DNA from: Pirellulales bacterium
GTDB lineage: Bacteria; Planctomycetota; Planctomycetia; Pirellulales; Thermoguttaceae
DNA: 7,625 bases
Direction: 5' to 3'
Assembly: GCA_030617125.1 (NCBI GenBank)
Contig: JAUWWA010000074.1
Location: 1 to 7,625, forward strand
A program made the translations under genes and the position numbers. Positions 1 through 4,740 of the stretch are shown in pieces. The first letter of the stretch is position 1. Each line of letters opens with the position of its first letter. The notes under the pieces are model-generated. The model did no database searches. It saw nothing but the letters and a program-made list of their open reading frames with translations, and was not told the origin of the DNA.

Positions 1-301
1 AACGGCCGGCAGTCGGGCGTTCGGATGGCTGGCGCCGACGGGTGGCGACGACGTAAGTTGTTGCCGGGTAAAGGCTTCGCAGCCACGGGGAATTTTGCAT
101 GCGGTGAAGCATCGGTGGAAAAATTCCAAAAACCTTCTCGCCGCCGCAATGCAAACCGTGCTGGAAAAAGTACTTACGATGTCAAAGACTATCGCCCTGC
201 AACGCGGAGTCGATTTCGCATAATTGACCGAGAGGGGAGCGCGGCAGGCGGAAGGCGGTGGGCGGTGGGCGGTCGGAAGTGGATAGTGGACAACCTCAAA
301 T
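1..301. other. Left-edge region without a supported gene
   Basis: I find no gene here that I can support. Plus-strand frame 2 is open from the window edge to a TAA at 221-223 (73 codons), so it could be the C-terminus of a gene starting outside the window, but I recognise no family in its translation. Frame 1 is also open across the region, and its ORF runs on into fabF antisense, so it is probably chance. A small perfect inverted repeat (TGGAA, 3-base loop, TTCCA) lies at 116-128. At 254-273 the plus strand carries GGCGGTG-type units repeated about three times with a 7-base period. TAGTGGACA at 284-292 recurs on the minus strand at 2155-2163. The region lies downstream of the fabF stop and I see no U-tracted terminator hairpin in it. 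Confidence 0.5.
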
Positions 302-349
302 CCCAAATCCCTCACCCGATCACCCCGTCACCCGATCACCCCAATCCCC
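302..349 (-). repeat. G-run array (possible G-quadruplex) just after fabF
   Basis: Read on the minus strand, which is the sense of the fabF transcript, this stretch has seven runs of three or four G separated by 3 to 5 bases: GGGG at 346-349 and 339-342, GGG at 331-333, GGGG at 323-326, then GGG at 315-317, 309-311 and 302-304. This fits the classical rule for an intramolecular G-quadruplex (four G3+ runs, loops of 1-7). Part of it is a tandem repeat: a 15-base unit (TCACCCGATCACCCC on the plus strand) occurs at 312-326 and 328-342. It begins 13 bases after the fabF stop codon. Whether it folds, stalls polymerase or protects the 3' end is not shown. It may simply be planctomycete-type low-complexity spacer. 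Confidence 0.6.
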
Positions 350-362
350 AATCCTTCGCCCG

Positions 363-1610
363 TCAGACGGTGCCGCGCAGACGGCCGATGATGATCGAGC
401 CGTTATGCCCGCCGAAGCCGAAGCTGTTCGACATGGCCACGTTGATCTTCCGCTCTTGGGCCTGGTTCGGGGTGTAGTCGAGGTCGCAGAGCGGGTCGGG
501 GGTGTGGTAGTTGATCGTGGGCGGGATCACGCCGTCGCGCAGGGCCAGCACGCAGAAGACCAACTCCACGCCGCCGCTGGCCCCGAGCAGGTGCCCGAGG
601 TGGCTCTTGGTGCTGGAGATGCTCACCTTTCGGGCGTGTTGGCCAAAGACGGTCTTGACGGCCGTCGTCTCGGCCTGATCGCCCAGCGGGGTGCTCGTGC
701 CGTGGGCGTTGATGTAATCGATCTCCGACGGATCGAGCCGCGCGTTGTGCAGCGCCAGCGCCATGGCATGGGTCGCGCCGACGCCGCTTTTGTCGGGCTG
801 CGTGATGTGGCCGCCGTCGGCGCTGGCGCCGTATCCGAGCAGTTCGGCGTAGATGTGAGCGTTGCGGGCTTTGGCGTGTTGGAGTTCCTCGAGGACCAGG
901 ATTCCCGCCCCTTCGCCGAGCACGAAGCCGTCGCGATCGGCGTCGAAGGGTCGGCTGGCGGCGGCCGGATCGTCGTTGCGCTCCGAAAGCGCCCGCATCG
1001 CCGCGAACCCGCTGAGGCCCATCGGGGTGATGGCTGCTTCGGTGCCGCCGGTGATCATCACGTCGGCATCGTCGTACTGGATGGCCCGCATGGCGTCGCC
1101 GATCGCATTGGTTGCGCTGGCGCAGGCGGTGACCACGGCGGTGTTCAGTCCGCGCAGGCCGTATTGGATCGAGAGTTGGCCGCTGGCCGCGTTGGCCATG
1201 AGTTTGGGGATGGTGAACGCGGAGACCTTGTCGGGGCCCTTGTCGAGCAGCCGGCTATGCTGGATTTCGATGGTTTCCAGTCCACCGATTCCCGATCCGA
1301 CGATCGCCCCGCAACGAAAGGGTTTTTCTTTCGAGAAGTCGAGGCCGGAATCCTTCACCGCGTCGATGCCGGCGACCATGGCGAACTGCACACAGCGGTC
1401 GAGCTTCTTGACGTCCTTCGGCGCGACGTACCCGTTCACGGACCAGTCGGGCACTTCGCCGCCGAACCGCACGCGGAACCGCGACGTGTCGAAACGCTGG
1501 AGCATGCGCACGCCGCTCTCGCCGTTGCAGATGCGAGTCCATAACTCATCGATCCTGCAACCAAGCGAAGTGACCGCACCGATCCCCGTTACGACGACGC
1601 GTCGTTTCAT
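363..1610 (-). CDS. fabF: Beta-ketoacyl-ACP synthase II (3-oxoacyl-ACP synthase)
   Basis: Cytosolic condensing enzyme of type II fatty acid synthesis. It joins an acyl group held on its active-site cysteine to malonyl-ACP, releasing CO2 and extending the chain by two carbons. The 415-residue length matches the family (about 412). The thiolase-fold signature is complete: Cys163 in TACASATNA, His303 in NAHGTSTPLGD, Lys335 in SSTKS, His340 in SHLGHLLGASG, and the gatekeeper Phe399 in the GFGG loop. The N-terminus (MKRRVVVTGIGAVTSLG) is typical and begins at ATG, so the start is secure. The ribosome site is weak (GTGAG shortly upstream), and the GAGAT there can pair with ATCTC overlapping the acpP stop. 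It is the last gene of the rpmF-fabD-fabG-acpP-fabF set, 18 bases after acpP, the usual acpP-fabF pairing. FabB-type synthases are closely related, but acpP linkage and length favour FabF. Confidence 0.97.
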   Translation of the reverse strand: MKRRVVVTGIGAVTSLGCRIDELWTRICNGESGVRMLQRFDTSRFRVRFGGEVPDWSVNGYVAPKDVKKLDRCVQFAMVAGIDAVKDSGLDFSKEKPFRCGAIVGSGIGGLETIEIQHSRLLDKGPDKVSAFTIPKLMANAASGQLSIQYGLRGLNTAVVTACASATNAIGDAMRAIQYDDADVMITGGTEAAITPMGLSGFAAMRALSERNDDPAAASRPFDADRDGFVLGEGAGILVLEELQHAKARNAHIYAELLGYGASADGGHITQPDKSGVGATHAMALALHNARLDPSEIDYINAHGTSTPLGDQAETTAVKTVFGQHARKVSISSTKSHLGHLLGASGGVELVFCVLALRDGVIPPTINYHTPDPLCDLDYTPNQAQERKINVAMSNSFGFGGHNGSIIIGRLRGTV

Positions 1611-1628
1611 GGAATCTCACAAGAGAGA

Positions 1629-1877
1629 TCAGGTTTCGTTGTTATCGACGGTCTGCTCGATGTGCTCGATGGCTTGTCCGACCGTTTGAATCTTCTCCGC
1701 CATGTCGTCCGGGATGTTGATGTCAAACTCCTCTTCGAGTTCCATCACCAACTCGACCGTGTCGAGGGAATCGGCCCCGAGATCGTTGACGAAAGAAGTC
1801 TCTCGGGTGATCTGGTCTTTGCTAACGCCAAGCTGCTCGGCAACGATATCAATCACGCGTTGTTCGATTGAGGCCAC
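1629..1877 (-). CDS. acpP: Acyl carrier protein
   Basis: Small acidic four-helix carrier that holds growing acyl chains on a 4'-phosphopantetheine arm and shuttles them between FabD, FabF, FabG and other enzymes in the cytosol. The 82-residue product has the attachment motif [12 protein letters not shown], with the modified serine at residue 37, followed by the acidic helix II ([15 protein letters not shown]) that docks partner enzymes. The length is normal (77-85). Translation starts at GTG (1875-1877) with a strong AGGAGG at 1887-1892, nine bases upstream, clearly the best ribosome site in this gene cluster. That fits the high demand for ACP. It lies between fabG (301-base gap) and fabF (18-base gap). 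A candidate promoter at 2015-2043 may give it transcription beyond that reading through from fabG. Confidence 0.97.
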   Translation of the reverse strand: MASIEQRVIDIVAEQLGVSKDQITRETSFVNDLGADSLDTVELVMELEEEFDINIPDDMAEKIQTVGQAIEHIEQTVDNNET

Positions 1878-1886
1878 CTTCAGAAT

Positions 1887-1892
1887 CCTCCT
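1887..1892 (-). promoter_or_regulatory. Strong Shine-Dalgarno site of acpP
   Basis: AGGAGG on the minus strand, nine bases before the GTG start at 1877. It decides the GTG start, as no ATG fits in frame. Ribosome sites of the neighbouring genes are shorter, which points to high translation of ACP. Confidence 0.8.
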
Positions 1893-2014
1893 GGTAACTG
1901 CATAAATTGGGGGGCATGCACTCGTTGTCCCCCGTCTGTCCTGTCAACGAGACCGCCTTCTGGAGAGGTCAGCCGATCTTGGGAACTGCCCCCATTTCTT
2001 ATCCAACTCCGCCA

Positions 2015-2043
2015 GATATAGCGACTTTTACCCGCTGTGTCCA
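2015..2043 (-). promoter_or_regulatory. Candidate sigma-70-type promoter for acpP
   Basis: On the minus strand, TGGACA (2038-2043; 5 of 6 to TTGACA) is followed by exactly 17 bases and TATATC (2015-2020; 4 of 6 to TATAAT). Initiation would be near 2007-2009, giving an acpP leader of about 130 bases. It lies after the fabG stop inside an unusually long gap, where an extra promoter for the most heavily used protein of the pathway would fit. This is a consensus match only. Confidence 0.4.
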
Positions 2044-2108
2044 TATCGCCTGGGTGTGTTTTTCAGCTTTCTTCGCCGATACCTTGTTTTCCCTGCCCGC
2101 TGCCGTCC

Positions 2109-2135
2109 GGGAGGTGGCGATGGATTGCCACCCCC
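2109..2135 (-). other. Hairpin downstream of fabG
   Basis: GGTGGC (2113-2118) and GCCACC (2127-2132) form a perfect 6-base stem around an 8-base loop. The stem extends by GGG (2109-2111) with CCC (2133-2135) across one bulged base. It begins about 43 bases after the fabG stop in transcript order. No U tract follows on the minus strand, so it is not a classical intrinsic terminator. It could instead protect a 3' end or partly attenuate read-through to acpP. Confidence 0.45.
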
Positions 2136-2151
2136 TCACTATCTCACTATC
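2136..2151 (-). repeat. Tandem 8-base repeat in fabG-acpP spacer
   Basis: GATAGTGA occurs twice in tandem on the minus strand (2144-2151 and 2136-2143). It is preceded by TAGTGGACAGGG, whose first nine bases recur at 284-292 on the plus strand. It looks like low-complexity intergenic filler of one style used in both spacers. Confidence 0.6.
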
Positions 2152-2178
2152 CCCTGTCCACTAATTCTGCTTTGTGCC

Positions 2179-2946
2179 CTACGCGGTGAGTCCCCCGTCG
2201 ACGGTCAGGACGTGCCCGGTGATGAAATCGGCCGCGTCGCTCGCCAGGAAGAGGACCGCGTCGGCGATGTCTTGTGGCTTGCCCAGCCGGCCCAGGGGGA
2301 CCTGCTTGCGGATTTCGGCGAGCAGTTCATCGCCCAACTTGGCGGTCATTTCGGTGGCAATGAACCCCGGCGCGATCGCGTTGACCGTGATATTGCGTGC
2401 GGCCAGTTCGCGTGCCACCGTTCTCGTCAGGCCGATGACGCCGGCCTTCGAGGCCGAATAGTTGGCCTGGCCCGGGTTGCCCATCAGTCCGGCTACGCTG
2501 GCGATGTTGATGATTCGGCCTTGCCGTCCTTTCATCATCGGCCGGGCGGCGGCTCGGGTGAACAAAAAGGTGCCGCGAAGGTTGATCGCGATCACCGAAT
2601 CCCACTGATCGTCCTTCATCCGCATCACGAGTGAGTCGCGTGTGATTCCGGCGTTGTTGACAAGGATGTGCAGACTGCCCCACTTGGTGACGACTGCCTC
2701 TACCACTTCGCCTACCCGCTGGGCGTCGGTCACGTCGCAGGGGAAGGCCTGGGCCTCGCCCCCGACAGCCTCAACGTTGCCAACCGTTTCGGCGAGGCCG
2801 TCGGCGTCGACGTCGACGCAGGCCGGCTTGGCGCCGGCGGCAGCGAGTGTCTCGGCGATGGCGCGGCCGAGTCCCCGGCCGGCGCCGGTGACGATCGCCA
2901 CCTTTCCGCGAAGATCGGCGGAAATTCGACCCTCTTGTCTATTCAC
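2179..2946 (-). CDS. fabG: 3-oxoacyl-ACP reductase
   Basis: NADPH-dependent short-chain dehydrogenase/reductase that reduces 3-ketoacyl-ACP to 3-hydroxyacyl-ACP in the elongation cycle. From the chosen start it has 255 residues (E. coli 244). Visible signatures: cofactor-binding TGAGRGLG at 20-27, NNAG at 97-100, and the catalytic tetrad Asn122, Ser150, Tyr163 and Lys167 (YSASK). PGFIATEM and the C-terminal TGHVLTVDGG are typical of FabG. I chose the GTG at 2944-2946 because AAGGA lies nine bases upstream (2956-2960) and it leaves only about 15 residues before the Rossmann strand. A TTG at 3019-3021 would add 25 residues (280 aa), but its ribosome site is badly spaced and the extra residues look unstructured. 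It follows fabD by 119 bases and ends in TAG. Position between fabD and acpP supports FabG over other SDR enzymes. Confidence 0.95.
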   Translation of the reverse strand: MNRQEGRISADLRGKVAIVTGAGRGLGRAIAETLAAAGAKPACVDVDADGLAETVGNVEAVGGEAQAFPCDVTDAQRVGEVVEAVVTKWGSLHILVNNAGITRDSLVMRMKDDQWDSVIAINLRGTFLFTRAAARPMMKGRQGRIINIASVAGLMGNPGQANYSASKAGVIGLTRTVARELAARNITVNAIAPGFIATEMTAKLGDELLAEIRKQVPLGRLGKPQDIADAVLFLASDAADFITGHVLTVDGGLTA

Positions 2947-3065
2947 TGCGGTTGTTCCTTGAATTGGTGCGTTGATTCCTTGAAACGGGTTCGCTGATTC
3001 GTCTTGCGTTGGGATTGGCAATGAGTCGTCTCTTCCTCAACTACGGTCTACCCCCAACCCACCAC

Positions 3066-3974
3066 CTACGCCCCGACACTCTGACACGGCACCTTACGTT
3101 CGATTCGTCGCAGGAGTCCTCGCAGCACGCGTCCCGGCCCTACTTCGTAGAACTGGTCGAAACCTTCCTGCAACAAGTACCGCATGGACTCCTCCCAGCG
3201 GACCGGGTGCAGGACCTGGCGGATGAGGAGCTGGCGGATTTCGTCGGGATCGTCGTGCGGCCTGGCGTCGACGTTGGAGACCACGGGGATTTTGGGGCGC
3301 TGCATGGGTACGTCGGCCAATGCCTCGGCGAGCCGCAGGTCGGCCGGATGCATGATCCGCGTGTGGAACGCGCCGGCAACGGCCAAAGGCACGGCCTTCA
3401 TCGCCCCGAACGATTGGCTCAGCTCGGCTGCCCGCTCACACGCCGCGACGGTCCCGGAAATAACGATATTCCCCGGGCAGAGCAGGTTGGCGATTTCGAG
3501 GATATCGTCTCTGCGGGCCTTTTCGCACAGGGCCTCGACCTCGACCCGTTCCAGCCCGAGGATGCTGACCATGCCGCCCGCCGTGGCATCGGCGGCCTCT
3601 TGCATGGCTTTCCCGCGTCTTTGCACCAACTTAAGCCCGTCCTCGAATTCCATCACGCCAGCGAAGACCATGGCGGTGTACTCGCCGAGGCTTAACCCGG
3701 CGGCCGCTTCGCACGAGAGGACCACGTCGGGCGTCTCCGCTCGCAGCGACTCCAATGCCGCCAGGCTGGTGACGAACAGTGCCGGCTGACTACAGACAGT
3801 CGAATCGAGTTGTTCGGCCGGTCCCTCGAAACAGAGTTCCGCCAAGTCGTAGCCGAGCACATGGCCGGCGCGATCGTACAGTGCACGGGCATCCGGCAAT
3901 GACTCGGCCAATTGCCGCCCCATTCCCACCGCCTGGGCTCCCTGCCCGGGAAAAAGAAACGCGATCCTGCTCAA
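3066..3974 (-). CDS. fabD: Malonyl-CoA:ACP transacylase
   Basis: Transfers malonyl from coenzyme A to the phosphopantetheine of ACP, providing the extender unit used by FabF. The 302-residue length is typical (about 309). The N-terminal PGQGAQ places Gln11 at the oxyanion hole. The nucleophile is Ser95 in GLSLGEY, with the substrate-carboxylate arginine in QRRG (119-120), catalytic His204 in AGAFHT, and the late VSNVDA and EVGPGRVL segments. The elbow reads GLSLG rather than the GHSLG of E. coli, with a Leu before the serine. The start is TTG (3972-3974), whose last two bases are shared with the TGA stop of rpmF in the string TTGA. GGAAG lies seven bases upstream inside rpmF (3982-3986). This indicates translational coupling to rpmF. 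fabG follows after 119 bases. Confidence 0.96.
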   Translation of the reverse strand: MSRIAFLFPGQGAQAVGMGRQLAESLPDARALYDRAGHVLGYDLAELCFEGPAEQLDSTVCSQPALFVTSLAALESLRAETPDVVLSCEAAAGLSLGEYTAMVFAGVMEFEDGLKLVQRRGKAMQEAADATAGGMVSILGLERVEVEALCEKARRDDILEIANLLCPGNIVISGTVAACERAAELSQSFGAMKAVPLAVAGAFHTRIMHPADLRLAEALADVPMQRPKIPVVSNVDARPHDDPDEIRQLLIRQVLHPVRWEESMRYLLQEGFDQFYEVGPGRVLRGLLRRIERKVPCQSVGA

Positions 3975-4150
3975 GATTCAACTTCCGTCACTTTCCGGCC
4001 CATGTAGTGACCACATTTCGGGCAGACAACATGCGTAGGCACCGCCGCGCTGCACTGGTCGCAGTACGCCAGTTCAGGGGGTCTCTTGGCATCGTGCGAG
4101 CGGCGGTTGCCAGTGCGCGAGTTGGAGTGTTTTCGCTTGGGAACGGCCAT
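3971..4150 (-). CDS. rpmF: Large ribosomal subunit protein bL32
   Basis: Small basic protein of the 50S subunit near the exit-tunnel/peptidyl-transferase region. The 59-residue product starts MAVPKRKHSNSRTGNRR, the hallmark bL32 N-terminus, and carries an intact zinc ribbon with Cys30, Cys33 (CDQC), Cys43 and Cys46 (CPKC), so it is the zinc-binding form. ATG start at 4148-4150, with AGGA three bases upstream (short spacing). Its TGA (3971-3973) overlaps the TTG start of fabD. Linkage of rpmF to the fab genes is conserved in many bacteria and may tie membrane synthesis to ribosome supply. Here plsX and fabH, which follow rpmF in E. coli, are missing. The gene is driven by the promoter at 4213-4241. 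Confidence 0.96.
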   Translation of the reverse strand: MAVPKRKHSNSRTGNRRSHDAKRPPELAYCDQCSAAVPTHVVCPKCGHYMGRKVTEVES

Positions 4151-4201
4151 TTTTCCTGATTTACCAAACTAACGAGAGCTTATCGCGGATCCTGAGGCAC
4201 G

Positions 4202-4263
4202 TCGAGTTCCGTATTTTAGACCCCTACGATCAGCGTGTCAACGTGGGACGGAAATCGAGTTCC
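4202..4263 (-). repeat. Direct repeats bracketing the rpmF promoter
   Basis: GGAACTCGA (minus-strand sense) occurs at 4255-4263, just upstream of the -35 box, and again at 4202-4210, overlapping the expected start of transcription. The 53-base spacing is about five helical turns. This would suit a regulator binding both sites, but a single 9-base repeat in a spacer of this size is not improbable by chance. Confidence 0.35.
4213..4241 (-). promoter_or_regulatory. Promoter of the rpmF-fab gene set
   Basis: On the minus strand, a perfect TTGACA (4236-4241) is followed by exactly 17 bases and TAAAAT (4213-4218; 5 of 6 to TATAAT). Expected initiation is near 4205-4207, giving an rpmF leader of about 55 bases. 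Position, spacing and quality make this the strongest vegetative-type promoter match in the window. The 9-base word GGAACTCGA lies on either side, at 4255-4263 and 4202-4210. Confidence 0.75.
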
Positions 4264-4377
4264 ATCCGTGCGGACCGCGCGTTTTGCCCAACGGCAATTT
4301 GGAAAACAGAGAAACTACGGAACAGCGGAGAGACAGAATGCGAGGTGGGCAGCGAGAAACCGAACATCACCGGGAAA

Positions 4378-4405
4378 CGGGAAAGATGCCTCAGAGGCAT
4401 ACCCG
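4378..4405. other. Palindrome in the divergent spacer
   Basis: ATGCCTC and GAGGCAT form a perfect 7-base inverted repeat around one central A (4386-4400). Outside it, CGGG (4378-4381) and CCCG (4402-4405) can extend the pairing across an asymmetric interior gap. A one-base centre is poor for an RNA hairpin at full length but normal for a dimeric protein operator. It lies about 145 bases upstream of the rpmF -35 box and about 95 bases upstream of the nusA -35 box. Confidence 0.5.
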
Positions 4406-4495
4406 GCGAGAATACCCCCTTGTTTGGGTGGGAACAGCTCTGGCAGTGACGCCGAAGAAGCGGCACACCCCTTTTCGTCGGGGGCCGCGACCGCC

Positions 4496-4524
4496 TTGAC
4501 TCCCCCAGCCTCGCCCAGTATCCT
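4496..4524 (+). promoter_or_regulatory. Promoter of nusA-infB
   Basis: TTGACT (4496-4501; 5 of 6) is followed by exactly 17 bases and TATCCT (4519-4524; 4 of 6 to TATAAT). Initiation is expected near 4531, leaving a nusA leader of about 210 bases. A TACAAT at 4533-4538 is an alternative -10 element but lacks a good -35 box. Confidence 0.55.
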
Positions 4525-4529
4525 TAGAA

Positions 4530-4740
4530 GGTTACAATATACTTGTGAAGTTATGCTACCACAAGATCTTGGGGTATCCGGTCGTTGAGATGCGGCCAGA
4601 TGCAGTGGGATGGTAGGGTTTGACAGCCAAGACTGCCTGCCGCCCCCCGGCGCGCACGCCGTGGGGCAGAGTCCGGCCGCTGGGCAGGTAGGGATCCCGG
4701 CGGCGGAAATCGTCCGGGAGTGGGGAGAGAGTGAGTATCG
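4530..4740 (+). promoter_or_regulatory. Structured nusA leader
   Basis: This GC-rich stretch lies between the nusA promoter and its ATG and holds no ORF or tRNA I can support. A first hairpin spans 4637-4669: the CTGCC arm at 4637-4641 pairs with GGCAG at 4665-4669, and CGGCG with CGCCG closes the loop. The same CCTGCC (4636-4641) could instead pair with GGCAGG at 4683-4688, so two folds compete. A second perfect stem, TCCCGG (4695-4700) with CCGGGA (4714-4719) and a 13-base loop, ends just before the purine-rich ribosome region (GGGGAGAGAGTGAG, 4722-4735). nusA is known to be autoregulated in E. coli, so control in the leader is plausible. No U tract follows either stem. It matches no riboswitch class I know. 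Confidence 0.45.

Larger units (their letters stand above)
1893..2178 (-). other. fabG-acpP spacer with possible acpP leader
   Basis: The 301-base gap (1878-2178) between fabG and acpP is the largest inside this gene set and holds no ORF I believe. In transcript order it contains a tandem GATAGTGA pair (2136-2151), a hairpin (2109-2135), a candidate promoter (2015-2043), and, nearer acpP, a GGGGG run and a CCCCCC run flanking GAGTGCATG that could pair just upstream of the acpP ribosome site. A TTGACA at 1942-1947 lacks a matching -10 element. A TGCAT/ATGCA inverted repeat also lies shortly before the AGGAGG. Confidence 0.5.

Noticed and set aside
258..1544. 428-codon plus-strand open frame opposite fabF
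   Set aside because: It lies antisense to a complete fabF with all catalytic residues. Its translation is low-complexity and matches no family; long antisense frames are expected in GC-rich genes.
1942..1947. TTGACA (minus strand) before acpP as its promoter
   Set aside because: The hexamer 17 bases on reads CGAGTG and no TATAAT-like word lies within 16-19 bases; the pair at 2015-2043 is better.
1907..2164. 85-codon plus-strand frame in the fabG-acpP spacer
   Set aside because: No ribosome site, no recognisable motif, and it crosses the candidate acpP promoter and spacer repeats.
2947..3021. 25-residue N-terminal extension of FabG from a TTG at 3021
   Set aside because: The GTG at 2946 has AAGGA at nine bases; the TTG has only a distant purine stretch and the added residues are not FabG-like. 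N-terminal peptides could overturn this.
4284..4297. TTGCC-CAAC-GGCAA hairpin in the divergent spacer as a terminator
   Set aside because: Only five base pairs, no U tract, and it lies upstream of both promoters where no transcript is expected to end.
4620..4625. TTGACA in the nusA leader as a second promoter
   Set aside because: At 16-18 bases downstream there is only C-rich sequence with no -10 element.
4530..4740. tRNA (such as the initiator tRNA near nusA in E. coli) or rimP in the nusA leader
   Set aside because: No cloverleaf, T-loop motif or RimP-like frame is seen in the region.
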